Below the pieces are notes generated by a model. The model worked only from the letters and a program-made list of their open reading frames with translations, was not told where the DNA came from and made no database searches. Source: Pyricularia pennisetigena (taxonomy: Eukaryota; Ascomycota; Sordariomycetes; Magnaporthales; Pyriculariaceae). From it: DNA of 64,000 nt. Positions 22,673-35,300 of the stretch are shown here, one piece after another. The position numbers were made by a program, and so were the translations under genes. Location: NCBI RefSeq assembly GCF_004337985.1, contig NC_043743.1:1-64000 (forward strand), given 5' to 3'. Position 1 is the first letter of the stretch; each line of letters opens with the position of its first letter.

Positions 22673-23575
22673 AATTTTACGAAATTATTTAAACTATAAT
22701 AAAAAAAAAAACCGTAAAATTAAAATTAAGCGCATTTTCGACGATTACGAAAACTTCGAAAAATGTTTTAATGGAATATTCGGGAACCCAAACAAAAAAC
22801 GCACGGTTAAACGTATATTGGTGGGTTTTATTTAAATTAAATCGGTATCTAAATATATTAGTAAATTCCGACAAATTACCGCCAAACTACTATAGGGCCC
22901 GGAAACCCTAATAGTACGTTTTTATGCAAATTTTAAAAAAAAAGTTAAAAACGAATTTATTAAAAAAAAACGATTCAACATACTAACAAATTATATAAAA
23001 TTAGCAGTTAAAATTAATAATTAATTTATTAGGCGAAAATTGGGACGACGCGAAAAACGCAGCGTATAAAGCCCAGTTTTACGACAAATTAATATAGGAC
23101 GTAAATACTAATATCCCAAATTGCCTAACAAATCCAATATTTCCTACGGAATATATAACGGATTTATGGATTTTAACGCGATTTAATATAAAAAACTTCG
23201 CAAAAACCCCAAAAATGGTAAATATTTTAAGTGTGACAAACCGGGATATATCGCCAAATTTTATTCCAGGAACGTTTTAAACTTATTTTCAGATTTTGTA
23301 GCTAAATATTAAAATAATACCCCTAATTCCAGGGAATTACGAAAATTAAACGCTATTAACCATTAGCAAATATAACCGGATTAATTTAGCTTAATAAATT
23401 GGACCATATACTATAACGACAATTATATAACCCATAATAACGTAAAAATGGATGCAAAATAATACCCGCGAAAATTTTAAAATACCCGGACCTTAGCAGT
23501 AAAAAACCGCGTATTGATTAAAACCAAACCACCAGAACAATAACGCAAATAAAACGCCAAATTACCCGAACCCAC
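22673..23575 (+). mobile_element. Gypsy-A copy 3: gag, second part with zinc knuckle
   Basis: Resumes the gag interrupted at 14,817: joining the flanks at AATTT restores an uninterrupted Gag reading. The remainder includes IFDDYENFEKCF near 22,735, a basic stretch and a CCHC knuckle remnant near 23,220 (KCDKPGYIAKF). Stops at former Gln and Trp codons are frequent. The gag ends in proline-rich sequence at 23,575, where LTR-E is inserted. Confidence 0.7.
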
Positions 23576-24206
23576 TATGAAAATAATAAGCTTATATTAT
23601 AAGCTTAAGCACGTAATATATAAATACGATACGTAATTATGCACGATTATGCATAACCTTTATGCAATGCATAACGTATATTAATTAAATAATTTAATAC
23701 AATTGCCTATAATTCATGCATGTACCCTTTCGACCTATTTGGGCAAAGGAAATGAACCCAAATCATTTGCAGATAATACGATCCACAGGTAAACCTATTT
23801 TGGTAAAAATAAACGCATTATATAAATATAAGTAAGGTTTTGAAAATTGCGTTATGCAACGTTTCAAATATAAAACGTTCAAAATAACCACATTTATAAA
23901 TAGGTAAACGCTAATACGTTCTTTTATTTTATCATTATTGGGAAAATAAAATGCAAACCTTAATACGTGGATTTGTAATATATCGATTGTTAAATGCAAT
24001 ATTTTTGCAAATAAATAGGGAAAAGTTTCCCGCCCTAAAATTAGAGGAAGTTTTAGGATTAATCCATCGATTTATTTATTCATTCAACCATCAATACAAT
24101 TTTTACCTCTATCTATCTTATAAAAATGACCTTTTTCCCTTTATATATATTTACCTCATACAGATATATTGACCTCACAATTTATTATATAACCTTTATT
24201 TTAACA
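23576..24206 (+). repeat. LTR-E element with internal deletion, ACCCAC duplication
   Basis: A 631-bp copy from TATGAAAATAATAAGC to CTTTATTTTAACA, flanked by ACCCAC (23,570-23,575 and 24,206-24,211). It is about 250 bp shorter than the copy at 19,385: the repeated GCATAATTATGC block near the 5' end is largely missing. The frame at 23,951 is open for 73 codons. Confidence 0.88.
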
Positions 24207-24345
24207 CCCACAAAATTATACTTTTAAGAAAAATTAAGGTTAAAATTATTGGGATAAACCCACCGTGTCCGAACAATTTAACAAACCCCAATAACCGAAT
24301 CCAGCAACGAATTAAAAGACGAATTTAAAGAAAAAAAGGTTAAAC
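24207..24345 (+). mobile_element. Gypsy-A copy 3 remnant
   Basis: A short stretch that continues the Gypsy-A copy 3 flank beyond the LTR-E insertion. It is Lys/Glu-rich when read on the plus strand and has stops. It ends where a partial reverse LTR-E begins. Assignment is by contiguity across the ACCCAC duplication. Confidence 0.4.
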
Positions 24346-24349
24346 CCAT

Positions 24350-24689
24350 ATTAACGTTTACCTATTTATATATGTGGTTTTTTTGAACGTTTTATATTTG
24401 AAACGTTTTATAACGTATTTTTTAAAACCTTACCTATATTTATATCATGCGTTTAGTTTTAGCAAAATAGGCTTACGTGTGGATCGTATATAACACATAT
24501 AATTTGCGTATAATGTGCTTTGATTTCTTTTGCGCAAATAGGTTAAAATGGTGCATGCATAAATTGTATGCAATTATATTGCATTATGTAATTAATACAC
24601 GTTATACATAGCATAATAATTATGCATAATTGTACATCGTACTATATACTACGTGCTTAAGCTTACAATATAAGTTTATCATTCTTATA
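24350..24689 (-). repeat. LTR-E element, 5' half only
   Basis: A reverse partial copy. It has the 5' end (ATTCTTATA at 24,689) through the TATATAAATAGG-type block, but lacks the 35-codon frame, the tetranucleotide tract and the 3' terminus. The left edge is approximate. Confidence 0.7.
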
Positions 24690-24696
24690 TGGGTTA

Positions 24697-25393
24697 ATGG
24701 AACGTATAAATTTAACCCTATTTAATAAGCTTACGGCTATGCTATTTAATAGCAAAGCACCTAATAATTTATGGGGTGAGGTTTTTTTAGCCGCTGTATA
24801 CCTATATAATAACACCCCTTATACGGTTTTAAATATGCAAACGCAAGCCAATGTATTTCACAATATAAATGAAATTAATAATGCAATTCACGTAAATAAT
24901 TATATATACTTTTGGGGATATATTGTTTACTATAACGATAACCATAATAAAGAAAAGCTCGAACCTCGAAATAAAATTGGTATTTTAATAGGTTTTGCAG
25001 CCAATATAAAAAAATATAAAATATGGGACCCATATAAAAGAGAATATTTCCTGGTTAGACATATTACCTTTATAACGGATAAATTTTATCCTCATTTAAA
25101 CGAAAATACCAGAATAAATAACAATAACAGAAACGAGGTCGAATTCTTTTAACCACATTTCGAGGTAAATTTAGTAAATAATACGAATACAAATAAAAGT
25201 AAAAATAAAAACATTGATCAAAATAACATTAATAACGTTAATAATTCGAATAACGTTAACAATTTTGATAAAAACAACGTCGTTACCAATAACAATAATC
25301 CCCAAACAGCTGATAATTTATTCATGAAAATAAGGAAAAAAATAACCCCCCAATAAATTCTGCAGAATATTAAATATATAATAACGTTCTTTT
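24697..25393 (+). mobile_element. Copia-type integrase C-terminal fragment
   Basis: An open stretch of 151 codons (24,697-25,152) covers the C-terminal part of a Ty1/copia integrase: the NNLWGEVFLAAVYLYNNTPY segment typical of the end of the core, then IGILIGFAANIKKYKIWDP, the copia-type G-Y-K-x-W-D-P signature, and VRHITFITDKFYP. Asn-rich sequence follows to about 25,330 (INNVNNSNNVNNF). The next element's LTR-D starts at 25,394. The long open frame suggests few RIP changes in this piece. Family membership (Copia-1 or another) is not certain. Confidence 0.8.
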
Positions 25394-26228
25394 TGTTAAA
25401 CATGGCTATCGCAGGGTTAATTATATAATCTACGCTGCATTATCTTATACTGGCTAGCACGGGTTAATTCTATTAATTACCCTATATCGAATAAAGAAAT
25501 AAATAATAAATAAAACGTATACGCGTTTATATATATAAAGCTTTATATAATACGTCTTTACTTGTAGTTTTGACAGCGAAATAAATAGGTCATATATAAT
25601 CTAGCTTAATGGCATAACGCGCCTACCATAATCTATATTATATATACGTTGTTAAATTTAAAAAAAAGGTTATAGAACGAATCATTAGGTAAATACATTT
25701 ATATAAAATAAATATATATAAGGGGAAAAAGGTTACCTTTTATAAGTAGGATAAAGGTCAAAATTGTATTAGCAGTTAACAGTTGGGTTTTTTAAATAAA
25801 AATCCGTAATTAATTTAATAAATAAATAAATCGATGGATAAATGGATGGATCAATACATAAATCTTAAAACGTCCTCTAATTTTAAGGCGGGAAATTTTC
25901 CCTATTTATTTGCAAAAGTATTGCATTTAACAATCCATATATTACAAATCCACATATAAAAGTTTGCAATTAAAATGCATGGGTTTAAATCCCGTTATAA
26001 TCGCAGATTTTCTGTGCATGCATGAACACAATAGGCCGTTAGGCGCAATAAGTCGGCAGCTTGATCATATAAATAAGGCCAAATTATGTAATTTAACCCC
26101 GCATTCCGGACATCCGGATCGAAGATTTGCACTTACGGATTCGAACACGTAATTCACAATTCAGGTTTAAATTTATCACCTTTCTAACTTTTATTAATTT
26201 AACGATTTAACGGATTAATTGTGCAACA
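25394..26228 (+). repeat. LTR-D, 5' LTR of Copia-1 copy c, interrupted
   Basis: Second copy of the LTR at 4,951-5,488, here in forward orientation: TGTTAAACATGGCTATCG at the start, TTGTGCAACA at the end (26,219-26,228). A partial reverse LTR-E (25,650-25,975) is inserted within its tRNA-like segment. The Copia-1 leader and gag follow. Confidence 0.72.
25650..25975 (-). repeat. LTR-E element, 3' half only, inside LTR-D
   Basis: A reverse partial copy: TGTTAAATTT at the left is the family 3' end, and the right side stops at the ATG of the 35-codon frame (TTTGCA, then unrelated sequence). It interrupts LTR-D between ACGTTG and GCATGGG. Comparison with 5,200 shows a few LTR-D bases lost at the junction. 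Confidence 0.65.
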
Positions 26229-28253
26229 ATAATATACTATTTTTAATACCCGCTAGCAAACAGTTATTTGCTATTTTAACGTTTAATCAGCTTTATACGT
26301 AATACATTTTTCCCCGCGTTGAAAATTAAGCTTATAATATTTCGTAACCTTTTCACAGGTTATAAGCCCGGATTAATTCATACCAAAAAAATCGATATAA
26401 ATACTAATACCATTAAATTAATGGATTATTTTTTAACCCTATTTTGGATTAACCCGGGCCCTATACTATTAAATAGTTTCATCCACGCTTTAACCAACGG
26501 TATAACTGCTTAAACCGGAATCGCACGCGCCGTCGAAAAAACGCGATTCTTATACTCCACCCTCCTATATTTACCTATATATTTTAACAAATATACGCTT
26601 ATACTTACACCGCTATTCGACCTATCGATACGAGACCTGTACCATTCAAAAGCTCTTTCCAAAACCTATTTAAGCGAACTGTCCTTTTGACCTCAACCCC
26701 GACCGTTACCGAAATACAATATAAATAAAAAAGACCCCTTATTTAAAATGGCTACTTTCGACGCAATAATAACCCTAAAGGGCACCGAAAATTAGATTAT
26801 CTGGGCTACATGCTTAATCGGCCTGGAAGTGAAAGGATTTGCGTATACCCTGTATAAAAATAATAAGTTTATATTATAAGCTTAAACACGTAATCAATAT
26901 TACGATGGATAATTATGCACACCTATACATCATTATTATACAGTGTATAAAAAAATGATAAGCTTGTATTATAAATTTAAACACGTAATATATACCACGA
27001 TGCATAATTATGCGCAATAATGCATAATTACTATACACAATGTTGCATATTATTATATGCAATAATACATAACTATTATATAATGTATAACGTATATTGA
27101 TCAAATAATGCAATACAATTGCAGACGATTTATGCATATACCCCTTTGACCTATTTGGGTAAAACAAATAAACGCAAATCATATGCAAATCATGCGATCC
27201 GCAGGCAAACCTATTTTAGTAAAAATAAACGCATAACATAAATATAGGTAAGGTTTTAAAGATTGCGTCATGCAACGTTTCAAATATAAAAGGTTCAAAA
27301 TAACCACATCTATAAATAGGTGAACGCTAATACGTTGTTTTATTTTATCCTAATTGGGAAAATAAAATGCAAACCTTTATACGTGGATTTGTAATACATG
27401 CATTGTCAAATGTAATACTTTTGCAGATAAATAGGGAAAAGTTTCTCGCCTGAAAACTAGAGGAAGTTTTATAGTTTATCTATCCATCGATCTATCTATT
27501 CATATAACCATAAATACAATTTTTACCTTTATCTAATTTATAAAAAATGACCTTTTTCCCCTTATATATATCTACCTCGTACAAATATATTCACTTCACA
27601 CTTTATTACATAACCTTCCTTTTAACACCCTGGAGCAAAGTGAGGGAGTTATTATTAGCACCGAAACTAATAATAACATAAAACCAACTAATATCCCCAA
27701 TGGTATCCAAAGTGGTAATAATACCTTTAAACCTTTGGATTATAAATACAAAAATACGCAGGTTTTAGCCTTTATAAAATCACTGTGCGATAATAAACCT
27801 ACTTTATATATTAAAAAATGCACTTCTGCGTACGAAACCTGGAATAAATTGAAAAAATATATATAATCCTAAAGGTTATACTTCGGATTTCCTTTAAATA
27901 AAGGAGTTTTATTCGGCCGTACGAGAATCGTTCAATAACATCGAGGTTTATTGGAATAAAATGAAAGACTTGTATTTAGTTTTGATATTAAAAGATTTAA
28001 TTACCCAAAATAAGGTTATTATAATCTGGGTATTAGGTACTTCAAATTAAATTTGGACCTTTTTTGCACAAAATATTATCCAAAACCTGCGGCATGATTC
28101 CGATAAATATACGGTAGATTTATTATTTGCCGATATTTTAAATGGATCCCGTAGTGAGGATAGTATTAATAAACATAAAACCGTATCATTTAATAAACTT
28201 TTGACCTTTAATAAGGTTAATAATGAGGTAAATTCTTTACCCACTGATAATCA
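26229..28253 (+). mobile_element. Copia-1 copy c: leader and degenerate gag, split by LTR-E
   Basis: Leader 26,229-26,746 is homologous to 4,442-4,950. Gag starts at about 26,747 (MATFDAI, then NYVIWA-like residues) and is split at ACCCTG by LTR-E (26,853-27,627). It resumes at 27,628 with the same reading as 13,021 in copy b, passes KYFYIKKCTSAYETWNK-type residues near 27,810 and WVLGTSN near 28,030, and runs to 28,253, where a reverse LTR-E is inserted. No zinc knuckle or pol is retained. Confidence 0.75.
26853..27627 (+). repeat. LTR-E element, complete copy with ACCCTG duplication
   Basis: A 775-bp copy, TATAAAAATAATAAG to CTTCCTTTTAACA, flanked by ACCCTG (26,847-26,852 and 27,627-27,632). 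The empty site is visible in the related gag at 13,016-13,021, where ACCCTGGAG is continuous. This proves the insertion and the duplication. Confidence 0.93.
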
Positions 28254-29114
28254 TGTAAAAAGGAAGGTTATTTGATGAATTGTGAAGTGAATATATTTGT
28301 ATAAGGTAGATATATATAAGGAAAAAGGTCACTTTTATATATAATATAGATAAAGGTAAAAACTGTATTAATGTTTGAATGAATCGAGAGATCGATAGAT
28401 AGATAGATCGATAGATCAATAGATAAAACTTCCTCTAATTCTAAGGCGGGAAACTCTTCCCTATTTATCTGCAAAAGTATCGCATATGGCAATCCATGTA
28501 TTACAAATCCACGTATTAAAGTTTGCATTTTATTTTCCCAATTAGGATAAAATAAAATAACGCTCCAGCGTTCACCTATTTATATATGTAGCTATTTTAA
28601 ACGTCTTATATTTGAAACGTTGCATGACGCAATCTTCAAAACCTTACCTGTATTTATGTTATGCGTTTTATTTTTACCAAAATAGGTTTGCCTGTGGATC
28701 GTATGATCTGCAAATGATCTGCGTTCATTTCTTTTGCCCAAATAGGTCAAAAGTATACATGCATAAATTGTGTGCAATTGTATTGCATTATTTGATTAAT
28801 ACACGTTATACATTGCATAAAAATTATACAGTATTATGCATAATAATTATACATTATTATATATAATAATTATGCATCATTGTGCATAATAATTGTACAT
28901 TATTGTGCATATTAATTATGCATTATTATGCACAATATTTATACATCATTGTGCATAATTATGCATCGTAGTATATATTACGTATTTAAGCTTATAATAT
29001 AAGCTCATAATTTTTTTACGCACTGCATAATAATTGTGCATAATTGTGCATAATTATATATGGTAGTATATATTACGTGCTTAAGCTTATAATATAAGCT
29101 TATTATTCTCATAA
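28254..29114 (-). repeat. LTR-E element, complete reverse copy with AATCAT duplication
   Basis: An 861-bp reverse copy, GTAAAAAGGAAGG at the left and TTATTCTCATA at the right, flanked by AATCAT (28,249-28,254 and 29,115-29,120). It carries the 35-codon frame starting at 28,528, here open for 86 codons through the tetranucleotide tract. Confidence 0.9.
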
Positions 29115-29384
29115 ATCATAATTGTTATTATATTTATAATTACACCGGTAATTCTATTTTTAATTATAATTGTAATAATAATTACCCCAATAACGGGAAT
29201 TGAGCTGATTAATTATATTTGGCCCACTACTGTTTCACAACGGTTACTATACCTCATGTCATTTATTCTAACATTAATCCACAAAATATATTGCATTTTA
29301 CCATAAAATCCTCCAATTTTATTATAAACAGTCCAGCAACAATTTATACATATTGCAATATACGATAATTAACAAACGTTATAA
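29115..29384 (+). other. Unassigned retroelement flank
   Basis: The first part continues the Copia-1 copy c gag flank across the AATCAT duplication and is Asn/Ile-type low-complexity sequence (AAT and ATT rich). From about 29,220 the sequence is not recognised and has no usable frame. Gypsy-B homology begins at about 29,385. Confidence 0.4.
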
Positions 29385-31478
29385 ACGTAACGCGGTCCAA
29401 CAGGATATAAAACAATTCCCACCCGAAACCGAAACGACGGTACAAATAACGGATTATTTTATAAACGCCTCCGGTACGTTATTATATAAAAACCGTTTTT
29501 AATTACCTAATTGGGAACCCTTAATTACGGCAATTTTGCAACGGACCCACGAATCCCCAATAATTAATTATTAGGGTAAAAATGTTATATTTACGATCCT
29601 GGCCTGAAATTATTATTTATAGCGATTCCTATATTATTAACGGTTACGTTAAACGTCCCAAAAAAAAACTACACTATTTTTTGTATAAAATCAACTAAAA
29701 AGGCCGCGGACGACCTATTACCGTCCCAAATACGTACCGATATTAAATCCGGTCCGTTTATCCTATTAAATTTGGATAATAATACCGCGGAAAAATGGGG
29801 AATAAAAGAAATTTTAACCGCGAAAAACGCAAAAAGAAAACGTAAACGTATTTTTTTTGTAAAATGGAAAAAATACGACCAAATTATATAGGAAAATTTG
29901 TTAATAATGGAAAGTATACGGGTATTAGACGAATCCAAAACGAAATGGGGGCCGGCCCAGACGAATAATAGCCTAATATCGAAGCGACGGTAATAATAGA
30001 ATATTTTACCGGGCCAAAAACCTGCTATAATTAACAAAAAACCGACAATTCGCGGTAAAAAAGCGACGCGGTAAATTTAAAATAAATATTAATTTAACCA
30101 ATTATACGGTAAAAAAAAGCCGCAAAATTAAACTTTTTTCCAGGGCGAAAAATAATAAAAATAAACCGATAACCACGCAAACCGCGCCCATTTTTAGGGC
30201 GGCGTAACCGTATCCCACCCACCCAATCCTTAAATTATATTAATATATATAATGCGAAACGATAATTTCGGGCGACGATAAAATATTAATTTAAAAACCG
30301 AATTATACGTTTCCGATTTATTACCCAAATTTTTGTTTTCCTTTTTTCCTTCCCTTATTTTAACGTCCTCCTTTTTTATTTTGGTTTTTTCCGCGTCGTC
30401 CTCGGAAATTGGAAATTCCCATTATTTAACGAATTAGTTAATTTTCCGTAATAGGGCGGTACAACGACGTTCGGTACCCTCGATCAAAAAAAACTTCACG
30501 ACGGGATTTTCCAGGAAAACGGGTTTTTACCCACACTACGACCAAAAATACGAAAACGCGACGAAATAGGAGCGCGGAAACGCAAAGCATTAAATATTTA
30601 CCGGGTCAAAATACGAATAAAACGGGGGACGATTAAACAATGTAAAAAGGGGGTTTTAAAGCGACGACGAAACGTGGTGGTAATAAAAGCGAAAAAACGC
30701 GGGGAATACGCGGGACAAAATTAACGTGTAAAATTAACGGGGGAAAGGGTTAAAATAGTAGTTAAAACAGCGAAAATATTATTATTTCGGCGCGTTTTTT
30801 GCAGGTTTTTCTAATAACGAAACGTATTACGTTCCTAAAAAATAAAAAAATTAATAATATTATTAAAACAATTATATATTAAAAAAGCGAAACGCACTTC
30901 CAGGTAAATAAAACCGCGTGCGGGAATTTATACTAATTAACGGTTATAATTACCGCCGCTGCGGGAGGGAATATTAAATATAATAATAAAAACAATAGTT
31001 TTGGTAAAAGTCGTTACGGCCCCGGAATTGGTTATTTTATTTTATACGTCCTAGTAAACGCGGACCCAATTGGTATACGCGGTAAAAAAATTTCGAAACA
31101 GGACGGTATTTTTACCAGGGATTTTTTTACCATTTACGACGGTATATTTAATTTAAAGTCCAACGATATAACGACCATTATAGGTTATAATTATTAATTT
31201 TCGTAAACGGCGGCGAAAAACATGGTTAAAAACGTAAACGGTTTCGCTATTATAATAATACGATTTTTTCATATCGTAATATCGCTGGTACCCAATACCG
31301 TCGGGGGTAGGACCATATTCCCAAACCCCATTTAGTTTGGACGTTTTTACGCAGGAAACGCAAAAAATAAATACATGTTCCGGAGCGGTATATTCGTCAT
31401 TATTTAAATTATTTTGGAGTTTTGCGGTACCGATAACGCGACGAAAACGTTGCGAATATAAATTAACGATACCACCCA
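29385..31478 (+). mobile_element. Gypsy-B copy 2: 3' fragment with internal deletion
   Basis: A forward fragment homologous to the minus-strand element at 14,818-22,672. It starts in the integrase zinc-binding region (29,385-29,625), then jumps at about 29,640 to the integrase C-terminus and chromodomain (29,660-29,960, with AEKWGIKEILTAKNA and FFVKWKKYDQ in plus-strand frames). Roughly 0.9-1 kb of integrase core is therefore deleted. The post-chromodomain region, including the antisense frame at 31,153-31,479, follows. It is cut at 31,478 by a reverse LTR-E. Confidence 0.78.
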
Positions 31479-31479
31479 T
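31153..31479 (-). other. Antisense frame of Gypsy-B, second copy
   Basis: 108 open codons on the strand opposite to the Gypsy-B pol, with GGIVNLYSQRFRRVIGTAKL, TAPEHVFIF, NGVWEYGPTPDGIGYQRYY and VFRRRLRKL. It aligns with the plus-strand frame at 15,702-16,010 with mostly conservative differences. The true start is lost at the LTR-E junction. Further downstream, near 31,105, this copy has one extra A in a run of A relative to copy 1, which shifts the frame. Confidence 0.45.
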
Positions 31480-32301
31480 GTTAAAAGGAAGGTTATGTGA
31501 TAAATTGTAAAATGAATATATCTGTATAAAGTTGATATATATAAGGGAAAAAGGTCACTTTTATAAATAAAATAGGTAAAGGTAAAAATTGTATTGATAA
31601 TTGGATGAATAAATAAATTAGTAAATCGATAAATAAATAAATTAATCACAAAACTTCCTCTAATTTTAAAGCGGGAAATTCTTCCCTATTTATCTGCAAA
31701 AATATTGCATGTGGCAATCCATATATTACAAATCCACGTATTAAGGTTTGCATTTTATTTTCCCAATTAGGATAAAATAAAACAACGCTTTAGCGTTCAC
31801 CTATTTATATATATGGCTATTTTGAACGACTCATATTTAAAACGTTGTATAACGCAATTTTCAAAACCTTACCTATATTTATGTTATACCTTTATTTTTA
31901 CCAAAATTGGTTTACCTGTGGATCGCATAATCTGCATATAATCTGCGTTCATTTCTTTTGCCCAAATAGGTCAAAAGTGTACATGCATAAATTGTATACA
32001 ATTGTATTGCATTATTTGATTAATACACGTTATATATTGCTTCAAGGTTATGCAGTATTGTGCATAATAATTATACATTATTATATATAATAATTATACA
32101 TTATTTGTGCATTTAATTATGCATTGTTATAAATATTAAGGATGCATTATTATGCATAATTATGCATCGTAATATTTACTACGTGCTTAAACTTATAATA
32201 TAAGCTTATTATTCTTTTATGCATTGCATAATATTTATGCATAATTGTGCATAATTATGCATAATAGTATATATTACGTATTTAAGCTTATTATTCTCAT
32301 A
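31479..32301 (-). repeat. LTR-E element without matching flanks
   Basis: A near-complete reverse copy, TGTTAAAAGGAAGG to TTCTCATA. The flanks differ: ACCCA(T) and Gypsy-B on the left, TATCCC and Copia-2 on the right. No target duplication exists, which suggests recombination between two LTR-E copies that joined unrelated elements. Confidence 0.85.
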
Positions 32302-35300
32302 TATCCCACTAAAAAATAAACCATACCTACGGTTTTAATAGTTATTAAAAGCTTTTTTAAAACTTTAAAAATTGCGTACGGGCGCTACCCCCTAAATTTT
32401 CACTTCAATGGGGGGCACGAGGTTAATATAAACCTTTAAAATTGGTTTACAAGCAAAAATGTTAATTTTAGCATTTCAAATCCCTATAACCACGGCCAAA
32501 ACGGATTATCGGAACGGTCTATTAAGGTTATTTTAAATAGGTTTCGATTTACCATTATAGCGGCGGGTTTACCATTATATTTATAATATTATTTATTACT
32601 TACCGTGGTTAATTTAGTTAACCGTACAACGGTAACTAATAGGGATTTAACACCCTACGAGGAATTTTATTCCGAATTTCAACCTGGATTACCGTACAAA
32701 CCCAATTTAGGGTATTTTCGGGTTATTGGTACTGTATGCCAGGCTATTATACCGTTGGGAAAACGCCAAAAATTAAATAAATTGGCTCCCCGCACCAAAA
32801 CGGTGAAAGTTTTAACCCATTTATTAAATTTTACAACGTTGGTTTACGAACCCGCTAAACGGGCCGTATACAAAACCTTTACCGTAAAAATTATAGAGGG
32901 TATAACCGCTGAAAATTTGGCTATTCCAGGGGAAGCGCTACAAATCTTAAAGGTGGAAACGCTACAAACTTTAAAGGGGGAAAATACAAAGTTAAAAGGG
33001 AATTCTAATTTTGAACCTGAAAACGAAATTAACAGCGTTCCAGCGGATAATTATCCCCTAAAAAACCCTAAAAATATAGGGCATTTACCACCGGTTACAG
33101 GGCATTTAAACCCTGAAAATACAATGCCCGCCAGGCCTGTACAACCTACCGTTCGCCCCCCAAAACCTATAACGGTAGCGGTACCTAATCCAATATTTAA
33201 AACAACGGAAATTCCGGTGTTTTCAACACCTAAAATACAAAATATAAAATTAAATTCGCAGTTCGAAAACCCAGATCTAATAAATATAAATTACGTGCAT
33301 TATTTTTATTTTCAAACCAAAAAAAAAATAAAGAAAAACCCCACTAAAAATGGTAAACCAAATAATTATTAACAGGCTTTAAATAACCCTAAAATGCTAA
33401 ATAGTTAACTGTTTTAGCGTTTAAATTCGACCAAATCGTTATTGCAAAAACCTTCCGTTTTATCCCAAAAATTAAAATGCCTACAAACCGTAAACTCGTT
33501 TTTACCCGGCCGGTATTTAAATTAAAAAAAGATAAAAATAATAAACTTATAAAATACAAAACTAAACTTGTTATTAGGGGTTTTTTACAGGTCGAAAGCC
33601 TAAATTATATCGAAACTTTTACTAACATTAATATACCACCAACCTGGCGTATACTATTAATTATAACTAATACACAAAATTGGGAAATAAAACAAATTGA
33701 TTTTATCGGTGCGTTTTTACATAGTAACCTTACCGACGTAAACATGTATTTGCAAATTCCAAACGGTTATAACGAATAAACAAAAAATTGTAACCTTACC
33801 ACCGCTAAAATTTTAGTGGAAATGGGTTATAACCCGAAAAAACTGCAGGTTATACAATTGGAAAAAGCGCTATATAATTTAAAATAAAGTCCAAAAAGTG
33901 GCAAAACAAATTTAAAACCCTATTTTTTAAAAAAGGTTTTAAGCTATTAATCTCTAATCCCGCTGTTTTTTATAACGTTAAATCCAGACATTTTATCGTT
34001 ACTTTTATAAACGATTACCTGCTAATAGGTCCTAAATTGCAGTATATTTAGGATTGAAAAACCCGTTTTAATAAAATATACGCGTTGGAAAACCGGGGCC
34101 CTGCAACCTATTTTTTAAACGTTTAAATTTATAAAAATAATAAGCTTATATTATAAGCTTAAGCACGTAATATATACTACGATACATAATTATGCACAAT
34201 TATGCACAATTATTATGCAGTGCATAAAAGAATAATAAGCTTATATTATAAGTTTAAGCACGTAGTAAATACTACGATGCATAATTATGCACAATGATGT
34301 ATAATTATTATGCACAATAATGCATAATTATTATACATAATAATGCATAATTATTATGCACAATACTGCATAACCTTTATGCAATGTATAACGTGTATTA
34401 ATTAAATAATGCAATACAATTGCACACAATTTATGCATGTATATTTTTGACCTATTTGGGCAAAAGAAATAAACGCAAATCATTTGCAGATCATACGATC
34501 CACAGGCAAACCTATTTTGGTAAAAATAAAACGCATGATATAAATACAGGTAAGGTTTTGAAGATTGCGTCATGCAACGTTTCAAATATGAGACGTTCAA
34601 AATAGCCACATATATAAATAGGTGAACGCTGAAGCGTTGTTTTATTTTATCCTAATTGGGAAAATAAAATGCAAACCTTAATACGTGGATTTGTAATACA
34701 TGGACTGCCACATGCAATACTTTTGCAGATAAATAGGGAAGAGTTTCCCGCCTTAGAATTAGAGGAAGTTTTATGATTTATCCATCCATCCATCTATCTA
34801 TCGATCTATCCAACTATCGATCTCTCGATTCATTCAACCATCAATACAATTTTTACCTCTATCTATCTTACTTATAAAAGTGACCTTTTTCCCCTTATAT
34901 ATATCTACCTTATACAGATATATTCACTTCACAATTTATCACATAACCTTCCTTCTTAAAAAATTATAAAAATTAAACCTAAACGCCTATTTTGGTTCTA
35001 TTAAAATTAATATATAAAGGAAACATTAATAACGTTCGGATTAACTAATTGCAAATTTATATATATTCCTTTACAACCGGGTGTGCTAAAATATAGCGGG
35101 GGTAAACCCGTAAATGCGCTGGAAATCAAATTATTATAACGTATTATCGGTACTTTTATATATTAAATATTATTAACGCGCCCGGATATTGGTTTTGCGG
35201 TTTAATAGTTTTTACCTTTTTTAACAAAAACCACTACAATCCATTTAACGGCAGCTAAAAACCTATTACGTTATTTAGCGGGTACTAAATTTTTATTTAT

